This document shows positions 42,386-55,700 of a DNA stretch of 64,000 bases, piece by piece; within the stretch, counting starts at the first letter, position 1; the number at the start of each line of letters is the position of its first letter. The stretch lies in the NCBI GenBank assembly GCA_964019415.1, contig OZ025889.1, forward strand, positions 816,501 to 880,500. Reading direction: 5' to 3'. Below the pieces are notes generated by a model that was given only the letters and a program-made list of their open reading frames with translations, ran no database searches and was not told where the DNA came from. Made by a program: the position numbers and the translations under genes. Origin of the DNA: Ianthella basta (Eukaryota; Porifera; Demospongiae; Verongiida; Ianthellidae).

Positions 42386-43387
42386 CTTGTAGCATGTCTG
42401 CTGATGCAATGGCTTTATTGACTTGCTTCTTGCTTGTCTCTTGTACCATTCCTCCCAACAGAAACTCGTCCAACACAAAGTAAGCCTGCATGAGGTAAAG
42501 AGTGATTGAGAGTTATAGTATGCCAGCATGTGCGCGTGTGTGCGTGTGTGTGTATGTGTGTGTGTGTGTGTGCATGTGTTTGTGTGTGCATGTGTGCATG
42601 TGTGTGTGTGTGTGTGAGTGTGCATAATTAATTCTCAGCTGAATAAAATACCTTTTTAAAGTTGAAAATGATGTCCAATTCACACACCTGAAGAAACGAG
42701 TAATAATCAGTGATCAATGGATAACACAACACTGAAAACAGCTAGTGCAAGCATTTGGAACACCAGAGTTACAGAACCGTATGCCACACACATGTACGCA
42801 AACATACGTACAGGTACACACACAGACTCACACACACGTACACAGAGACTCACACGTACACACACACTCGACTCACATTCCCAAAGTACTTGTCCAGTAG
42901 CTCCACAAACCTGTGAATCACTTCAAGTGTAACGAGCTCGTTGTCTCCTGGCTCAATGGCAGCCAGGAAGTACAGGCTAGCATACCTAAAAACGAAAACA
43001 ACAACAACAACAACAACAAAAAACAGCAACCAGCTAACAGCAATATACATAAAACAGGACCACCACTATTAAACATACGTACAGATTGTCAAAATTACAG
43101 CAAAACTAACTTGGATCAGTCCTAGAGTCCCCCTCTACACACATTACTACGCATACACAATCCCACATCCTTCAAACATGATCTTCAATGAATACTAGAG
43201 TGCTTGTCACACAATACAAAGAAGGCTATCCTTGCGACAATGTCTACCTCTCTAAGTCACTTCCTGATCTCCACCCCCCCCCCCCCATCCCCCTCAACCC
43301 GTACCTCTTGTAGATCACTTTAAGGTCCTTGTACACGAGGATATTGCACATCTTGGACCGCCTTGCCAGCACGGTCGAAATAAGCTC
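42116..43387 (-). pseudogene. AP1S pseudogene, 5'-truncated duplicate
   Basis: Carries AP1S exons 3-6 (42985..42877, 42687..42652, 42485..42384, 42172..42116) and only the 3' third of exon 2 (to 43387). Exon 1 with the ATG and the first ~36 codons are missing, replaced at the duplication joint by CARD-exon/CA-repeat sequence. The conserved FNFEK is FNFKK here, a change of a near-invariant Glu, consistent with relaxed constraint. The remaining frame is open. It could only be expressed from a new start. Confidence 0.8.
42300..42383. repeat. (CA)n microsatellite at AP1S exon 5 donor
   Basis: On the coding strand the donor itself is the first GT of a (GT)n run (CAAGAG|GTGTGTGTG). Confidence 0.95.
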
Positions 43388-43398
43388 ATTTCACTTGC

Positions 43399-43401
<3 letters not shown>

Positions 43402-43454
<53 letters not shown>
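43402..43454. repeat. (CA)n microsatellite between AP1S remnant and CARD exon remnant
   Basis: Residual part of the CARD-gene intron 1 repeat, now at the tandem-duplication joint. ATTTCACTTGCAAC before it (43388..43401) is a copy of CARD-exon sequence (43472-43487 region). Confidence 0.9.
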
Positions 43455-43456
<2 letters not shown>

Positions 43457-43463
43457 GACGTAC

Positions 43464-43842
43464 CAGTAACCATTTCACTTGCAACATGCTCTTCTTCCAA
43501 CCTCTTCACGTCTACTCCTGTAGCCAATGCTGATAGCAACACATTATGGTTCTGTACGGCTGGCGCAGACTCCTTCAGAGCCAGAAAGAAACCTCGACGG
43601 AGGGCTTGCGTCTTTCGCGTTAACAAGGCTGGAAATGCTACCGCTGCATCGCCCTTCGTTTTCGTCTTCAATACTTCTTGACGTTTCTCACCGATTAACT
43701 GATATTTTACTAAAATGGGCAATACAATGTCCCAATCCGTGTGGCGTAGGACAGTGTCGTACATATCGCTGCGTAGAACCTGTGCCAGCCGATCATCTTA
43801 CTCCGGGCTCAGTTGTTTGGATACAGCATCCTTGCCCGCCAT
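43464..43842 (-). pseudogene. CARD exon remnant, copy 7 (no ZU5, UPA or DD exons)
   Basis: One exon with the donor still present (TACTG|GTACGT) but the gene behind it is cut off by the AP1S joint. Relative to copy 6 it has a nonsense change CAA to TAA (43798..43800) after MAGKDAVSKQLSPE and three codons deleted (TRKTQAL for TRKKSQAL, ALATG for ALTKATG). It is a relic; what remains in use is probably its promoter half, which serves Kelch copy 7. Confidence 0.85.
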
Positions 43843-43973
43843 TAGTACGCACTACATCCGTTATTCCCTCCACTTGTAGCTAGAATACACATACTAAAAA
43901 CAGTGGGACGGGCACACCACTTGTGCGGATATAGAATTCAAAGGGGATTTCCCACTGATTACGTCATGTGAAC
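43843..43973. promoter_or_regulatory. formerly bidirectional promoter, pair 7
   Basis: 131 bp spacer closely matching pair 6, including GATTACGTCATGTG before the Kelch ATG. It now drives an intact gene on one side only. Confidence 0.55.
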
Positions 43974-46407
43974 ATGGCCGTCTCACCAAAGGACTTTTTT
44001 CGATTGCACACCAGAAATGGTGGCTGTGGTACAATATACAGAGAACGGATGTACCTTTGGGGAGGACAGACGTCTAGAAGGACAACTCAGGCCGAAGAAT
44101 TTGGCGCAGATTCAGACGACAGTGACGGAGAGGCGGAAATTGTTGTCCCGGTCGACCTCCCGAAAGAAGAGGACCCTGATAGGGTGATAGATGTATTTGA
44201 CATTGGAGACAAGCTGTGGTGGCACTACCCGACACACGGCGATGTGCCTCGAATGGGTCTTGGCTCCCGCATGTGCGTCGTCAAGGGCTCCCTCTACCTG
44301 TACGGCGGGATGAATAAATACAACTTTAGTTCGGATCTATACCGACTCGACCTAAACACGTACGAGTGGAGGATGGTTGCCCTGAGCAACGACGTGAAGC
44401 CCACCCCTGTGTACCTCACAACACTTATGGTCTATGAAGGAGTGATCTGCACCTTTGGTGGAGCTGGTCTGGCAGTCACTGCAGAGAAGCTAGAAGAGAC
44501 TGGTGCAGAGTACCATCAGTACAGTACCACACCAAAACCTTGGGGCAGGAACAATGAGTACCACGAGTTCAGCATTAAAGATCGTACGTTACTTGTACTC
44601 CAACACTCTGATGTATCATCGTGTGGCTAGTTTTGTATATTTAGGTTCTATTACTTGCAGCACTCACAAGTTTGGCAGTAGCCAAAGCTGAGGAAACGAA
44701 CAGTTTCACTGACAGAGGGGCTCTAAGTTTGCTAACGCTTGCTCCTTTCTTCCTTCTCTGCAGGTTGCTGGACAGCTTACCAAGTGGCCAACCGCCCACC
44801 ACCTGTCAGTACTATGGATATGGTGATGGTTGACAACCACCGTGCTGTCCTTTATGGAGGCAGGACAGCACGACCAGGCAGACAGGAGACTGAATGGCTC
44901 CGTCGCATGTTCCTGTTCAATTTCCAAACAAGGGTGAGGCACCTTTGGCAAGTCAACAAGGAGTGTATATATACGTAGCTGTCTTTGTGTGCTTGTAAAT
45001 ACTGGTGCACACTCGAGGCTGTCTGGCCATATAAGCATACTTGTACATGTACACTGTGTATGTAACTTGTGCCATTGTCATGTATATTGTATAATATAAA
45101 GTAAGTGATGATGAACAGTCGGCACTGCTCCAAACCCTGCATGTAGGAGTGGCTTGAGCCAGCACGCCCCTCAGATGACCCAGCCATCCCTTGGCCAAGC
45201 CAAAGAGCATTCCACACTTTGTCTTGCCTTCATGAGCCCAGCACAGTGGGGAAGATGGTGTACGGCCAACCAATACACCAGAAGGTGCTTCTTCTTGGAG
45301 GAAAACATGACGACGCCTGTATCTCAAATGAAGAGTGGCTGTTGGAAATTGTGGAAGACAACATTACTTGGAAAAAGGTTTGGAAATAGGTGTTAACATT
45401 ATATTTCATTGCTTATATATCTTGGTAAAGTGTAAGTGTGCATGATTGAATGTTCACCGACTGCTCGTACTAATACCTTCTGCTTTATTTTTCTATCTGC
45501 AGCTCAACCTGGGTGTTAAGCCTCCTCGCTCTTGGCACATTGCCTGCACACACTACCCCTCCATGGGCCAGAGTGAGGTGCTGCTGTTTGGAGGAAATGT
45601 CCATGTCAAGCCTGGTGAAATGGAGAGAATGGACTATGCTGACCTGCAAATACTGAGCTGGGGTAGGTGGGTGCTTATTATTGTAAATGATACAATACAA
45701 CCATATGCATACAAGTTTTTGTGGGATATTGTTTTTGCGAATTTTACAAGTTAGTGGACGTTCACGAAAAGAAAATCATGAACCTCCCTTCTGTCAACAG
45801 ACATTAGGACATTAGAACTGTGAAAGGAAGTTTAGAAATCCTCCGGCAAGGGGCATCTGTGAAAAATGTATGTGTCTTGCAAAAATATGTACACATACGT
45901 AATTATGGAATACCGGTAGATTAAGGGGTGCTATGGTAACTTAACCTGGTAGTGGGGTACCACTGGAGTGGTGAACAGTTATTCATGTCAGTCCTCATAC
46001 TTACCTGCCTATTGAACCTTAGCACAGGGAACATTGTGTGTGTGTGGCACCTTGAACATGCGTTGTTGTTTGCATTCACTGCTACTAGTACAAATAGCAG
46101 TATTTTTTGTTGTTCCTAATGTGCTATGACAAGAGTACTCTTGGCTATGGTACCAAAGTCTTTCAAATTTCTGTCCAGTGACATGAATGCAAGAGTGCAC
46201 ATGATAGTAAACTCCTTCTTGTAACCGTACACAGGTGTTCCCAGACTCAGTGAGCTGTGTTTTCAGACTGCCACTGTGCTGCAAGATGGCTGCCTGCAGT
46301 CTCTAGTGAGCAGGAATGTGCTTCCAGAAGCACTGGCAGCAGCAGTGAGGGACCACAGGAGGAAGATGAGGGTGTACAAGCCTCAGGCTATTGTCCTCCC
46401 TGAATGA
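43974..46407 (+). CDS. Kelch beta-propeller, KLHDC2-like, copy 7
   Basis: Exons 43974..44583, 44764..44933, 45147..45377, 45503..45662, 46235..46407; 447 residues. Starts MAVSPKDFFRLHTRNGGCG like copy 6. Two in-frame length changes: nine bases shorter in the acidic loop of exon 1 and 18 bases longer in exon 2 (ARPGRQETEW in blade 4). Both keep phase, which argues for selection on the protein. LSELCFQTATVL and LPEAL are retained. Its divergent CARD-ZU5 partner is a single broken exon. Confidence 0.85.
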
Positions 46408-46722
46408 AATTAGGTGTCGTAAAGCAGCTTCTTGCAATGTTGCATCTGTACATACATTGATGTATTTAAGCAATTCTCCCAATTTATGAATTAATCTCCT
46501 TAAATTACATTCTGGCAACCAGAAAAAAGTTTTCTTCTCAGCAAGACAATGTACATTGTTCATATCATAAATTTTAATCATCATTGTGTTATGTATTTGT
46601 AGGCATGCATCTTAGAGCTACGTAGTATAATGACATGCAGTTTATTACCCTATATTTCACATATTAAATACATACTACACAGTGTCTGTGTATGTGTGGG
46701 TAGTTGTACAAGATACAAAGGG
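46408..46722. other. tail-to-tail intergenic region, no gene seen
   Basis: 3' flanks of Kelch copy 7 and AP1S; duplicate of 41799..42115. Confidence 0.6.
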
Positions 46723-48349
<1,627 letters not shown>

Positions 48350-48446
48350 TGTGCCTTTGGTACAATTGGGGAAGCCCCTGTTATTAGTCAGACGTGCTCT
48401 CGACGCGTGCTTTCATTTTGCGTGTCCGTTCATTGAGCTTGAGAGC
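48350..48446. promoter_or_regulatory. bidirectional promoter AP1S/ZRSR2
   Basis: 97 bp between the AP1S ATG (- strand) and the ZRSR2 ATG (+ strand). GC-rich compared with its surroundings; no TATA box visible. Confidence 0.65.
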
Positions 48447-51400
48447 ATGGACATGACTGCTCCAGCTGATCAGGAGACTGGACCTGTTCTCGCGTCGGAC
48501 AAATGGAAGAGTTTAAGGTGCGCGCTAGGTGGTAGAAGGTATTGGTAAGCGTTCACTGTACCTGTGTCCCTTTTGCTGCTCTACAGCCACGCGGAGAGGA
48601 GGAAATTCTGCAAAAAGAGGCGAAGGCACCACAAACGGGTGTCTCTAGCTCGTGAGAGAGAAGCAGAAGAAAGAGAAGGTGAACAGGGACAGGACATGCA
48701 AAGTATTCAAACCCTCAAACATTATCTCGTATTGTTAGCACAGCATAGGATGTGAAGATTAGCTGGTTTCAATGCATAGCATGTTTTGAGATGATGTTCT
48801 CTTGTTCTGTTCCTACAGCTCTGAGGAAGCTACAAAGCAGTCCGGGATACTTGTAAGCTGTTGTAATCTTAACTCAAATTTCATTTTGTGTGCATTTTTC
48901 ATATCCAGGCTGTCAGTAGTGGAAATGTTGCCAGGAGTAACTGTCATACTGTATCTTTCAAATTCCTTCCTTGGCACATCTTACCAGATCTTACCAAATC
49001 TTACCTTGTTGTATCTTGTCTGTTCATGGTACACTGTACGTAGCTGATAGGATGCTGGTTAATATTACCATTTATGTTTTCTAATCTATTCATGGTATAT
49101 TTGTGATTGTACGAAGACTTTTGTATTGTTGTGTGTTTGCAGTGACAGGTTGAAGGAGGAGGCAAGGCTTGAGGAAGAGAGAGAGAGGAAGGAGGAAATT
49201 GAGAGGTAACTATCTATTTCACATCTGTTATTGTATGCTACAATTCTGTGTGATGCACTCACTTCAATGTGGAGCTACCTACATATACCCACATCCCGAT
49301 AATGGTATTTATTAGTGTGATCTTTCCTAAGTGTATTCATTGGATGAGGTCAGGTGGAGGTCATGTGACCATCCTTTCAGCTCTGGTTTTGTAGCAGAAC
49401 AGTACCAGATGTACGTATCAATATTTACCCACACTTGAGCAGTGGGCCACACCTGCATGAGCAGTGGGCCACACTTGAGCTTATTTATTCAGTTTGTGAG
49501 CATTTGTGATGTGGTGCAAAATATATGTCATGCTCTTGAGAGTTGTGCAGTGTTTTTTGCTTTTGTCACTTTGCTGCTTTCTACTGTTGCAGGCAGTACC
49601 AACATGAGCTGTGGTTGAGGCGCGAGACGCTAGCTCAGGTGGAGTTTAGGAAGAAGAAACAAGCTGAGGAAAGGGTGGCTAAAGCCAGGGAGGAGAGGGA
49701 GGTGTGTGGATAGAAATTGTGTCACAGTGTCACCACCTGACCCCTAACCTGTCCCTGCTGTCCCCCTGTCCCCCTGTCCCTCTACCTGTCCCCCTGTCCC
49801 CCTGCCCCCCCTGTCCCACCACCTGTCCCCCTGTCCCCCCACCTGTCCCCCTGTCTCTCCACCTGTCCCCCTGTCCCCCCTGTCCCACCACCTGTCCCCC
49901 CGTCCCCCCTGTCCCCTGTCCCTCCACCTGTCCCCCTGTCCCCCTGTCCCTCCACCTGTCCCCCCTGTCCCCTCACCTGTCCCCCTGTTCCTCCATTTGT
50001 CCCCCTGTCCCCCCTGTCCCTCCACCTGTCCCCCCACCTGTCCCCCCTGTCCCTCCACCTGTCCCCCCTTCCCCCTGTCCCTCTACCTATTCCCCTTGTC
50101 CCCCCTGTCCCACCACCTGTCCCCCTGTCCCCCCGTCCCCCCTGTCCCCTGTCCCTCCACCTGTCCCCCTGTCCCCCTGTCCCTCCACCTGTCCCCCCTG
50201 TCCCCTCACCTGTCCCCCTGTCCCTCCATTTGTCCCCCTGTCCCCTGTCCCTCCACCTGTCCCCCTGTCCCCCCTGTCCCACCACCTGTCCCCCTGTCCC
50301 CCCGTCCCCCTGTCCCCCTGTCCCCCGTCCCCCCTGTCCCCTGTCCCTCCACCTGTCCCCCTGTCCCCTGTCCCTCTACCTGTCCCCCTGTCCCCCCTGT
50401 CCCACCACCTGTCCCCCTGTCCCCCCTGTTCCCTGTCCCACCACCTGTCCCCCTGTCCCCCTGTCCCTCCACCTGTCCCCCCTGTCCCCTCACCTGTCCC
50501 CTGTCCCTCCATTTGTCCCCCTGTCCCCCCTGTCCCCCCACCTGTCCCCCCTGTCCCTCCTGTCCCCCCTTCCCCCTGTCCCTCTACCTATTCCCCCTGT
50601 CCCCCCTGTTCCTCCTGTCCCCCCACCTGTCCCCCTTGTCCCTCCACCTGTCCCCCTGTCCCCCTTGTCCCTCCACCTGTCTCTCTGTCCCCCTTTCCCT
50701 CCACCTGTCCCCCTGTCCCTCCTGTCCCCCCACCTGTCCTCCTGTCTCCCTGTCCCCCCACTTGTCCCCCTGTCCCTCCACCTGTCCCCCCTGTCCCCCC
50801 GTCCCCCCGTCCCCCTGTCCCCCCACCTGTCCCCCCTTTCCCTCCACCTGTCCCCCCACCTGTCCCCCCTGTCCCTCCACCTGTCCCCCCTGTCCCTCCT
50901 GTCCCCCCTTCCCCCTGTCCCTCTACCTATTCCCCTTGTCCCCCTTGTCCCTCCTGTCCTCCCACCTGTCCCCCTTGTCCCTCCACCTGTCCCCCTGTCC
51001 CTCTGTCCCTCCCGTCCCCCCACCTGTCCCCCTTGTCCCTCCACCTGTCCCCCTGTCCCCCTGTTCCTCCCGTCCCCCCCACCTGTCCCCCCACCTGTCC
51101 CCCCTTTCCCTCCACCTGTCCCCCTACCTGTCCCCCCTGTCCCTCCTGTCCCCCCTGTCCCTCCTGTCCCCCCTTCCCCCTGTTCCTCTACCTATTCCCC
51201 TATTCCCCCCTGTCCCCCTGTCCCTCCACCTATCCCTCCTGTCCCCCCCCCCCCCCCTGTATCCCCTGTCCCCCCGTTCCCCCTGTCCCCCACCTGTCCC
51301 CCTTGTCCCTCCACCTGTCCCCTTGTCCCCCCTGTCCCCCCTGTCCCTCCTGTTCCCCCCCTGTATCCCCTGTCCCTCCTGTCCCCCACCTGTCCCCCTT

Positions 51401-52698
51401 GTCCCTCCACCTGTCCCCCTGTCCCTCTGTCCCTCCCGTCCCCCCACCTGTCCCCCTTGTCCCTCCACCTGTCCCCCTGTCCCCCTGTTCCTCCCGTCCC
51501 CCCCACCTGTCCCCCTTTCCCTCCACCTGTCCCCCCACCTGTCCCCCCTTTCCCTCCACCTGTCCCCCTACCTGTCCCCCCTGTCCCTCCTGTCCCCCTT
51601 CCCCCTGTTCCTCTACGTACCTATTCCCCTCTTCTCCCCTGTCCCTCCTGTCCCCCCACCTGTTCCCCTGTCCCTCCACCTATCCCTCCTGTCCCCCCAC
51701 CTGTCCCTCCACCTGTCCCCCCGTCCCCCCTGTCCCCCCACCTGCCTCCCTTGTCCCTCCACCTGTCTCCTTGTCCCCCCTGTCCCTCCTGTTCCCCCCC
51801 TGTATCCCCTGTCCCCCCGTTCCCCCTGTCCCCCACCTGTCCCCCTTGTCCCTCCACCTGTCCCCTTGTCCCCCCTGTCCCTCCTGTTCCCCCCCTATAT
51901 CCCCTGTCCCTCCTGTCCCCCACCTATCCCCCCTGTCCCTCTACCTATCCCCCTTGTCCCTGTCCCTCCTGTCCCACCACCTGTCCCCCCTGTCCCCCCT
52001 GTCCCCCAACCCGTCCCCCTGTCCCCTGTCCCCCTGTCCCCCTGTCCCTTCACCTGGCCCCCCTTTCTCCCTGGATGTGTGTATTCTGCAGAAACTTATT
52101 CGTGAGGAGTGGGAGGCACTTCAGAGCAAGGAGAAGGAAGAGGACGATAGGAAGGCAATGGAACGGGAGAGGAAAGAGGTGACACGGATGATCCGGGGCT
52201 AGTCCCACCTTCATCCATGTCAATAGCTGTACTGTAGTATCCTCCTTGTTTGTGTGTGTGAAGTGTGAGGGGTGAGGGCGGAGGGGGAGTGAGGGGTGAG
52301 GGAGGGAGTGGGAGAGGTGGGAAGGAGAGAGGAGTGAAGAAGGGAGACTCAGAGTGGTAGAGAGAGTAAAAGGTGCAACGATTTGCGGTAGTAGCATGTC
52401 AGGACTGTCTTACTGTATTCTAAAGGGGCAGGTATTAAATGTGCATACGTCACACATACACACATACGTATCGCATTTGTTTGTGCATCATACCACACAC
52501 AGAATGGTATGTATTGTGTGTATGTATATGCTAGTGGTGTGTGTTGTATTATTGTACTGTGTTGGGTGGCCACCGAGGGCAGTGTCCTGCCTTGGGAATG
52601 AGGGGTGTTTGTCTGTCTTGTTCTCTTTAACTTGCCTCGTTTGCCACACCAGGCACTGCTACAAGAAGCACTCACTCTTGATCAGCAGGAACCTGCAG

Positions 52699-52764
<66 letters not shown>

Positions 52765-55700
52765 ATGCGTGTGTGTGTGTTTGTGTGTGTGTGTGTGGGT
52801 GCGTGCATGCGTGCGTGTGTGTGTGTGTGCATTTGTGTGTGTGTGTGTGTGTGTGCGTGTGTGTGTCTGTATCTGTGTGTGTGTGTGTGTGTGCGTGTGT
52901 GTGTGTGTGTGCACGTGTGTTGTAGGTACATACAAGTGCATTATATGACTACTATGATGTGCTGGTCATTCCCTCATGTCTCCCTTCTCCTCTCTTCTTC
53001 ATCCTTTCTCCCCCCCCCCCCCAGTCCTGGAGGAACCCCCTTGCTCCCACTAGTGGCAATGCATCAGACACTCACTCACAGTCTTCAATGGACTACGGCA
53101 CTGAAAGGGTTAGTTATAGGCACATTCCTTCTCTCACTGTTACAGCACATTCCCATACGTGTGATGCTGTTTGTGCTCAGCATACAAATATTCATGTCTC
53201 CTATGGCCTGTGCTGTGTGTTTGCTGTTGTCCTTCTCCTTCCCTTTTCTCTCTGAAGGATGCAGTTCACTGTTCATTTTTCCTCAAGACAGGAGCTTGCA
53301 GATTTGGAGACAGGTAGTGTGTGGGGTGTGGGGTGTGGGGTGTGGGGTGTGGGGTGTGGGGTGTGGTGTGTGGGGTGTGGGGTGTGGGGTGGGGTGGGGT
53401 GGGGTGTGGTGTGTGGGATGGGGTGTGGTGTGGTGTGTGGGGTGTGGGGTGTGGGGTGTGGGGTGGGGTGTGGGGTGTGGGGTGTGGTGTGTGGGGTGTG
53501 GGGTGTGGGGTGTGGGGTGTGGTGTGTGGGGTGTGGGGTGTGGGGTGTGGGGTGTGGGGTGGGGTGGGGTGGGGTGTGGTGTGTGGGATGGGGTGTGGTG
53601 TGGTGTGTGGGGTGTGGGGTGTGGGGTGTGGGGTGTGGGGTGGGGTGGGGTGGGGTGTGGTGTGTGGGATGGGGTGTGGTGTGGTGTGTGGGGTGTGGTG
53701 TGTGGTGTGTGGGGTGTGGGGTGTGGGGTGTGGTGTGTGGGATGGGGTGTGGTGTGGTATGTGGGGTGTGGTGTGTGGGGTGTGGGGTGTGGTGTGTGGG
53801 ATGGGGTGTGGTGTGGGGTGTGGGGTGTGGTGTGTGGTGTGTGGGATGGGGTGTGGTGTGGGGTGTGGGGTGTGGGGTGTGGGGTGTGGTGTGTGGGGTG
53901 TGGTGTGTGGTGTGTGGGATGGGGTGTGGTGTGGTGTGTGGGGTGTGGTGTATGGGGTGTGGTGTGGGGTGTGGTGTGTGTGGTGTGTGGTGGGGTGTGG
54001 AGTGTGGTGTGTGGGATGTGGTGTGGGGTGTGGGGTGGGGTGTGTGGGGTGTGTGGTGTGGGGTGTGGTGTGGGGTGTGTGGTGTGTGGTGTGTGGTGTG
54101 TGGGGTGGTGTGTGGTGTGTGGTGTGTGGTGTGGGGTGTGGTGTGTGGTGTGTGGTGTGTGGGGTGTGGGGTGTGGTGTGTGTGGGTTGTGTGGGGTGGT
54201 GTGTGGTGTGTGGGGTGTGGTGTGTGTGGTGTGTGGTGGGGTGTGGAGTGTGGTGTGTGGGGTGTGGTGTGTGTGGTGTGTGGTGGGGTGTGGGGTGTGG
54301 TGTGTGGTGTGTGTGGGTTGTGTGGGGTGGTGTGTGGGGTGTGGGGTGTGGGGTGTGGTGTGTGTGGTGTGTGGTGGGGTGTGTTTGTGTGGTGTGTGCG
54401 GTGTGTGGGGTGTGGGGTGTGTGGGGTGCAAGGTGGGATGTCTGTGCAAGCAAAATATTCCAGGCTTAATAACATAGCTGGTTGAGTCCTAATGCCCCAA
54501 CGTTTCTTGTCATTTTCAACTATGTAAAGTGGGTTTACACTCACTGAATGTTCTCCTCCCCCCTCCACCAGGTGCTCCCGGTCCCACCCCCGTCTCACCT
54601 CCAGCTCCACCTTGCTCATCCCCAACATGTTCCAAGACATTTCCCTTGTGGAGCAGGCCCTGGAGGACAGGGACAATGACGTGTCGTTGGAGGTAAGTTA
54701 GGGGCGGGGAGGGAGGGGAGGGGAGAGCAGGGGAGGGGAGGGGAGAGGAGGGGAGGGGAGGGGAGGGGAGGGGAGGGGATGAGAGGGAAGGGTACGATGT
54801 GTGTAGGGTGGTGCTTCCGGACCAATGGGTTGTGTTCTTTCCCATCCTGCCCAGTTTGAAGAAGGAGAGTTGTATGAACGGTTTAAGGCATTTTATGACG
54901 ATGTTCTGCCTGAGTTTCAGAGGATAGGGAAAGTTGTACAGTTTAAGGTGTGTGTGTGGGGAGGGAGGGGAGGGGGAGGGGTGTCATTTGTATGTGTGCA
55001 TGTACGTAAGTATATGTGTTTGTGTTTAGTGCTATTTTCAATGTGCATAATGGGATATGTCACAGTGATGTATGACTGCACTGCCCCGTTCTCTGCTCTG
55101 CCCTCATACTTAAGGTGTGTTGTAACCACGAGCCCCACCTCAGAGGGAATGTCTACGTTCAGTTTAGCAGGTACAACAACATGGCTGTCCATCTGCCTGT
55201 TCTTCCTACCTCTCCCCTGTCTGTCCATCACCTCCCTCCCCCTCCATCCCTCCCTCTCTCTCCCTCTCCCTCCATCCCTCCCTCTCTCTCCCTCTCCCTC
55301 CATCCCTCCCTCTCCCTCCCTCCCTCTCCCTCCCTCTCTCCCCATTCCTCCCTCCCCCTCTCTCCCCCTCTCTTCCCTCCCTCTCCCTCCCTCCCTCTCC
55401 CTCCCCTTCCCCTCCCCCCTCTCTCCCTCCCTCCCCTCCCTCTCCCTCCCCTTCTCCCTCCCCCCTCTCTCCCTCCCTCCCCTCCCTCTCCCTCCCTCTC
55501 CCTCCCTCCCTCTCCCTCCCTCCCTCTCCCCTCCCCCTCCAGTGAGGAAGAGTGTACCAATGCTTACAAAGCCTTCAATGGTCGCTGGTATGCAATGAGG
55601 CAGCTCTCTTGTAGGCTCTGTCCTGTGGTCAAATGGAAGACAGCCATTTGTGGTTAGAGTGGGCATACACGACTAGCATAGAGTGATGCAGGCAGTGTTG

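Noticed and set aside
49704-52202. 832-codon and other very long Pro/Ser-rich or Gly/Arg-rich open frames on both strands
   Set aside because: They are translations of the CCCCTGTCC minisatellite, which lacks stop codons in several phases; the ZRSR2 exon 5 to 6 phase fits only if the whole block is an intron.
53315-54430. Telomere-like repeat suggesting a chromosome end
   Set aside because: It is flanked by ZRSR2 exons 9 and 10 in the right phase, so it is interstitial.
53259-54676. 400-700 codon open frames (VWGVGCG-type, HTPHPT-type)
   Set aside because: Products of the GGGTGTG array in ZRSR2 intron 9; no start context, no homology, open in all frames.
54825-55598. 257-codon frame through exon 11 and the CT-rich tract
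   Set aside because: Read-through of intron 11-12 sequence; the exon 11, 12 and 13 junctions reproduce the ZRSR2 RRM exactly.
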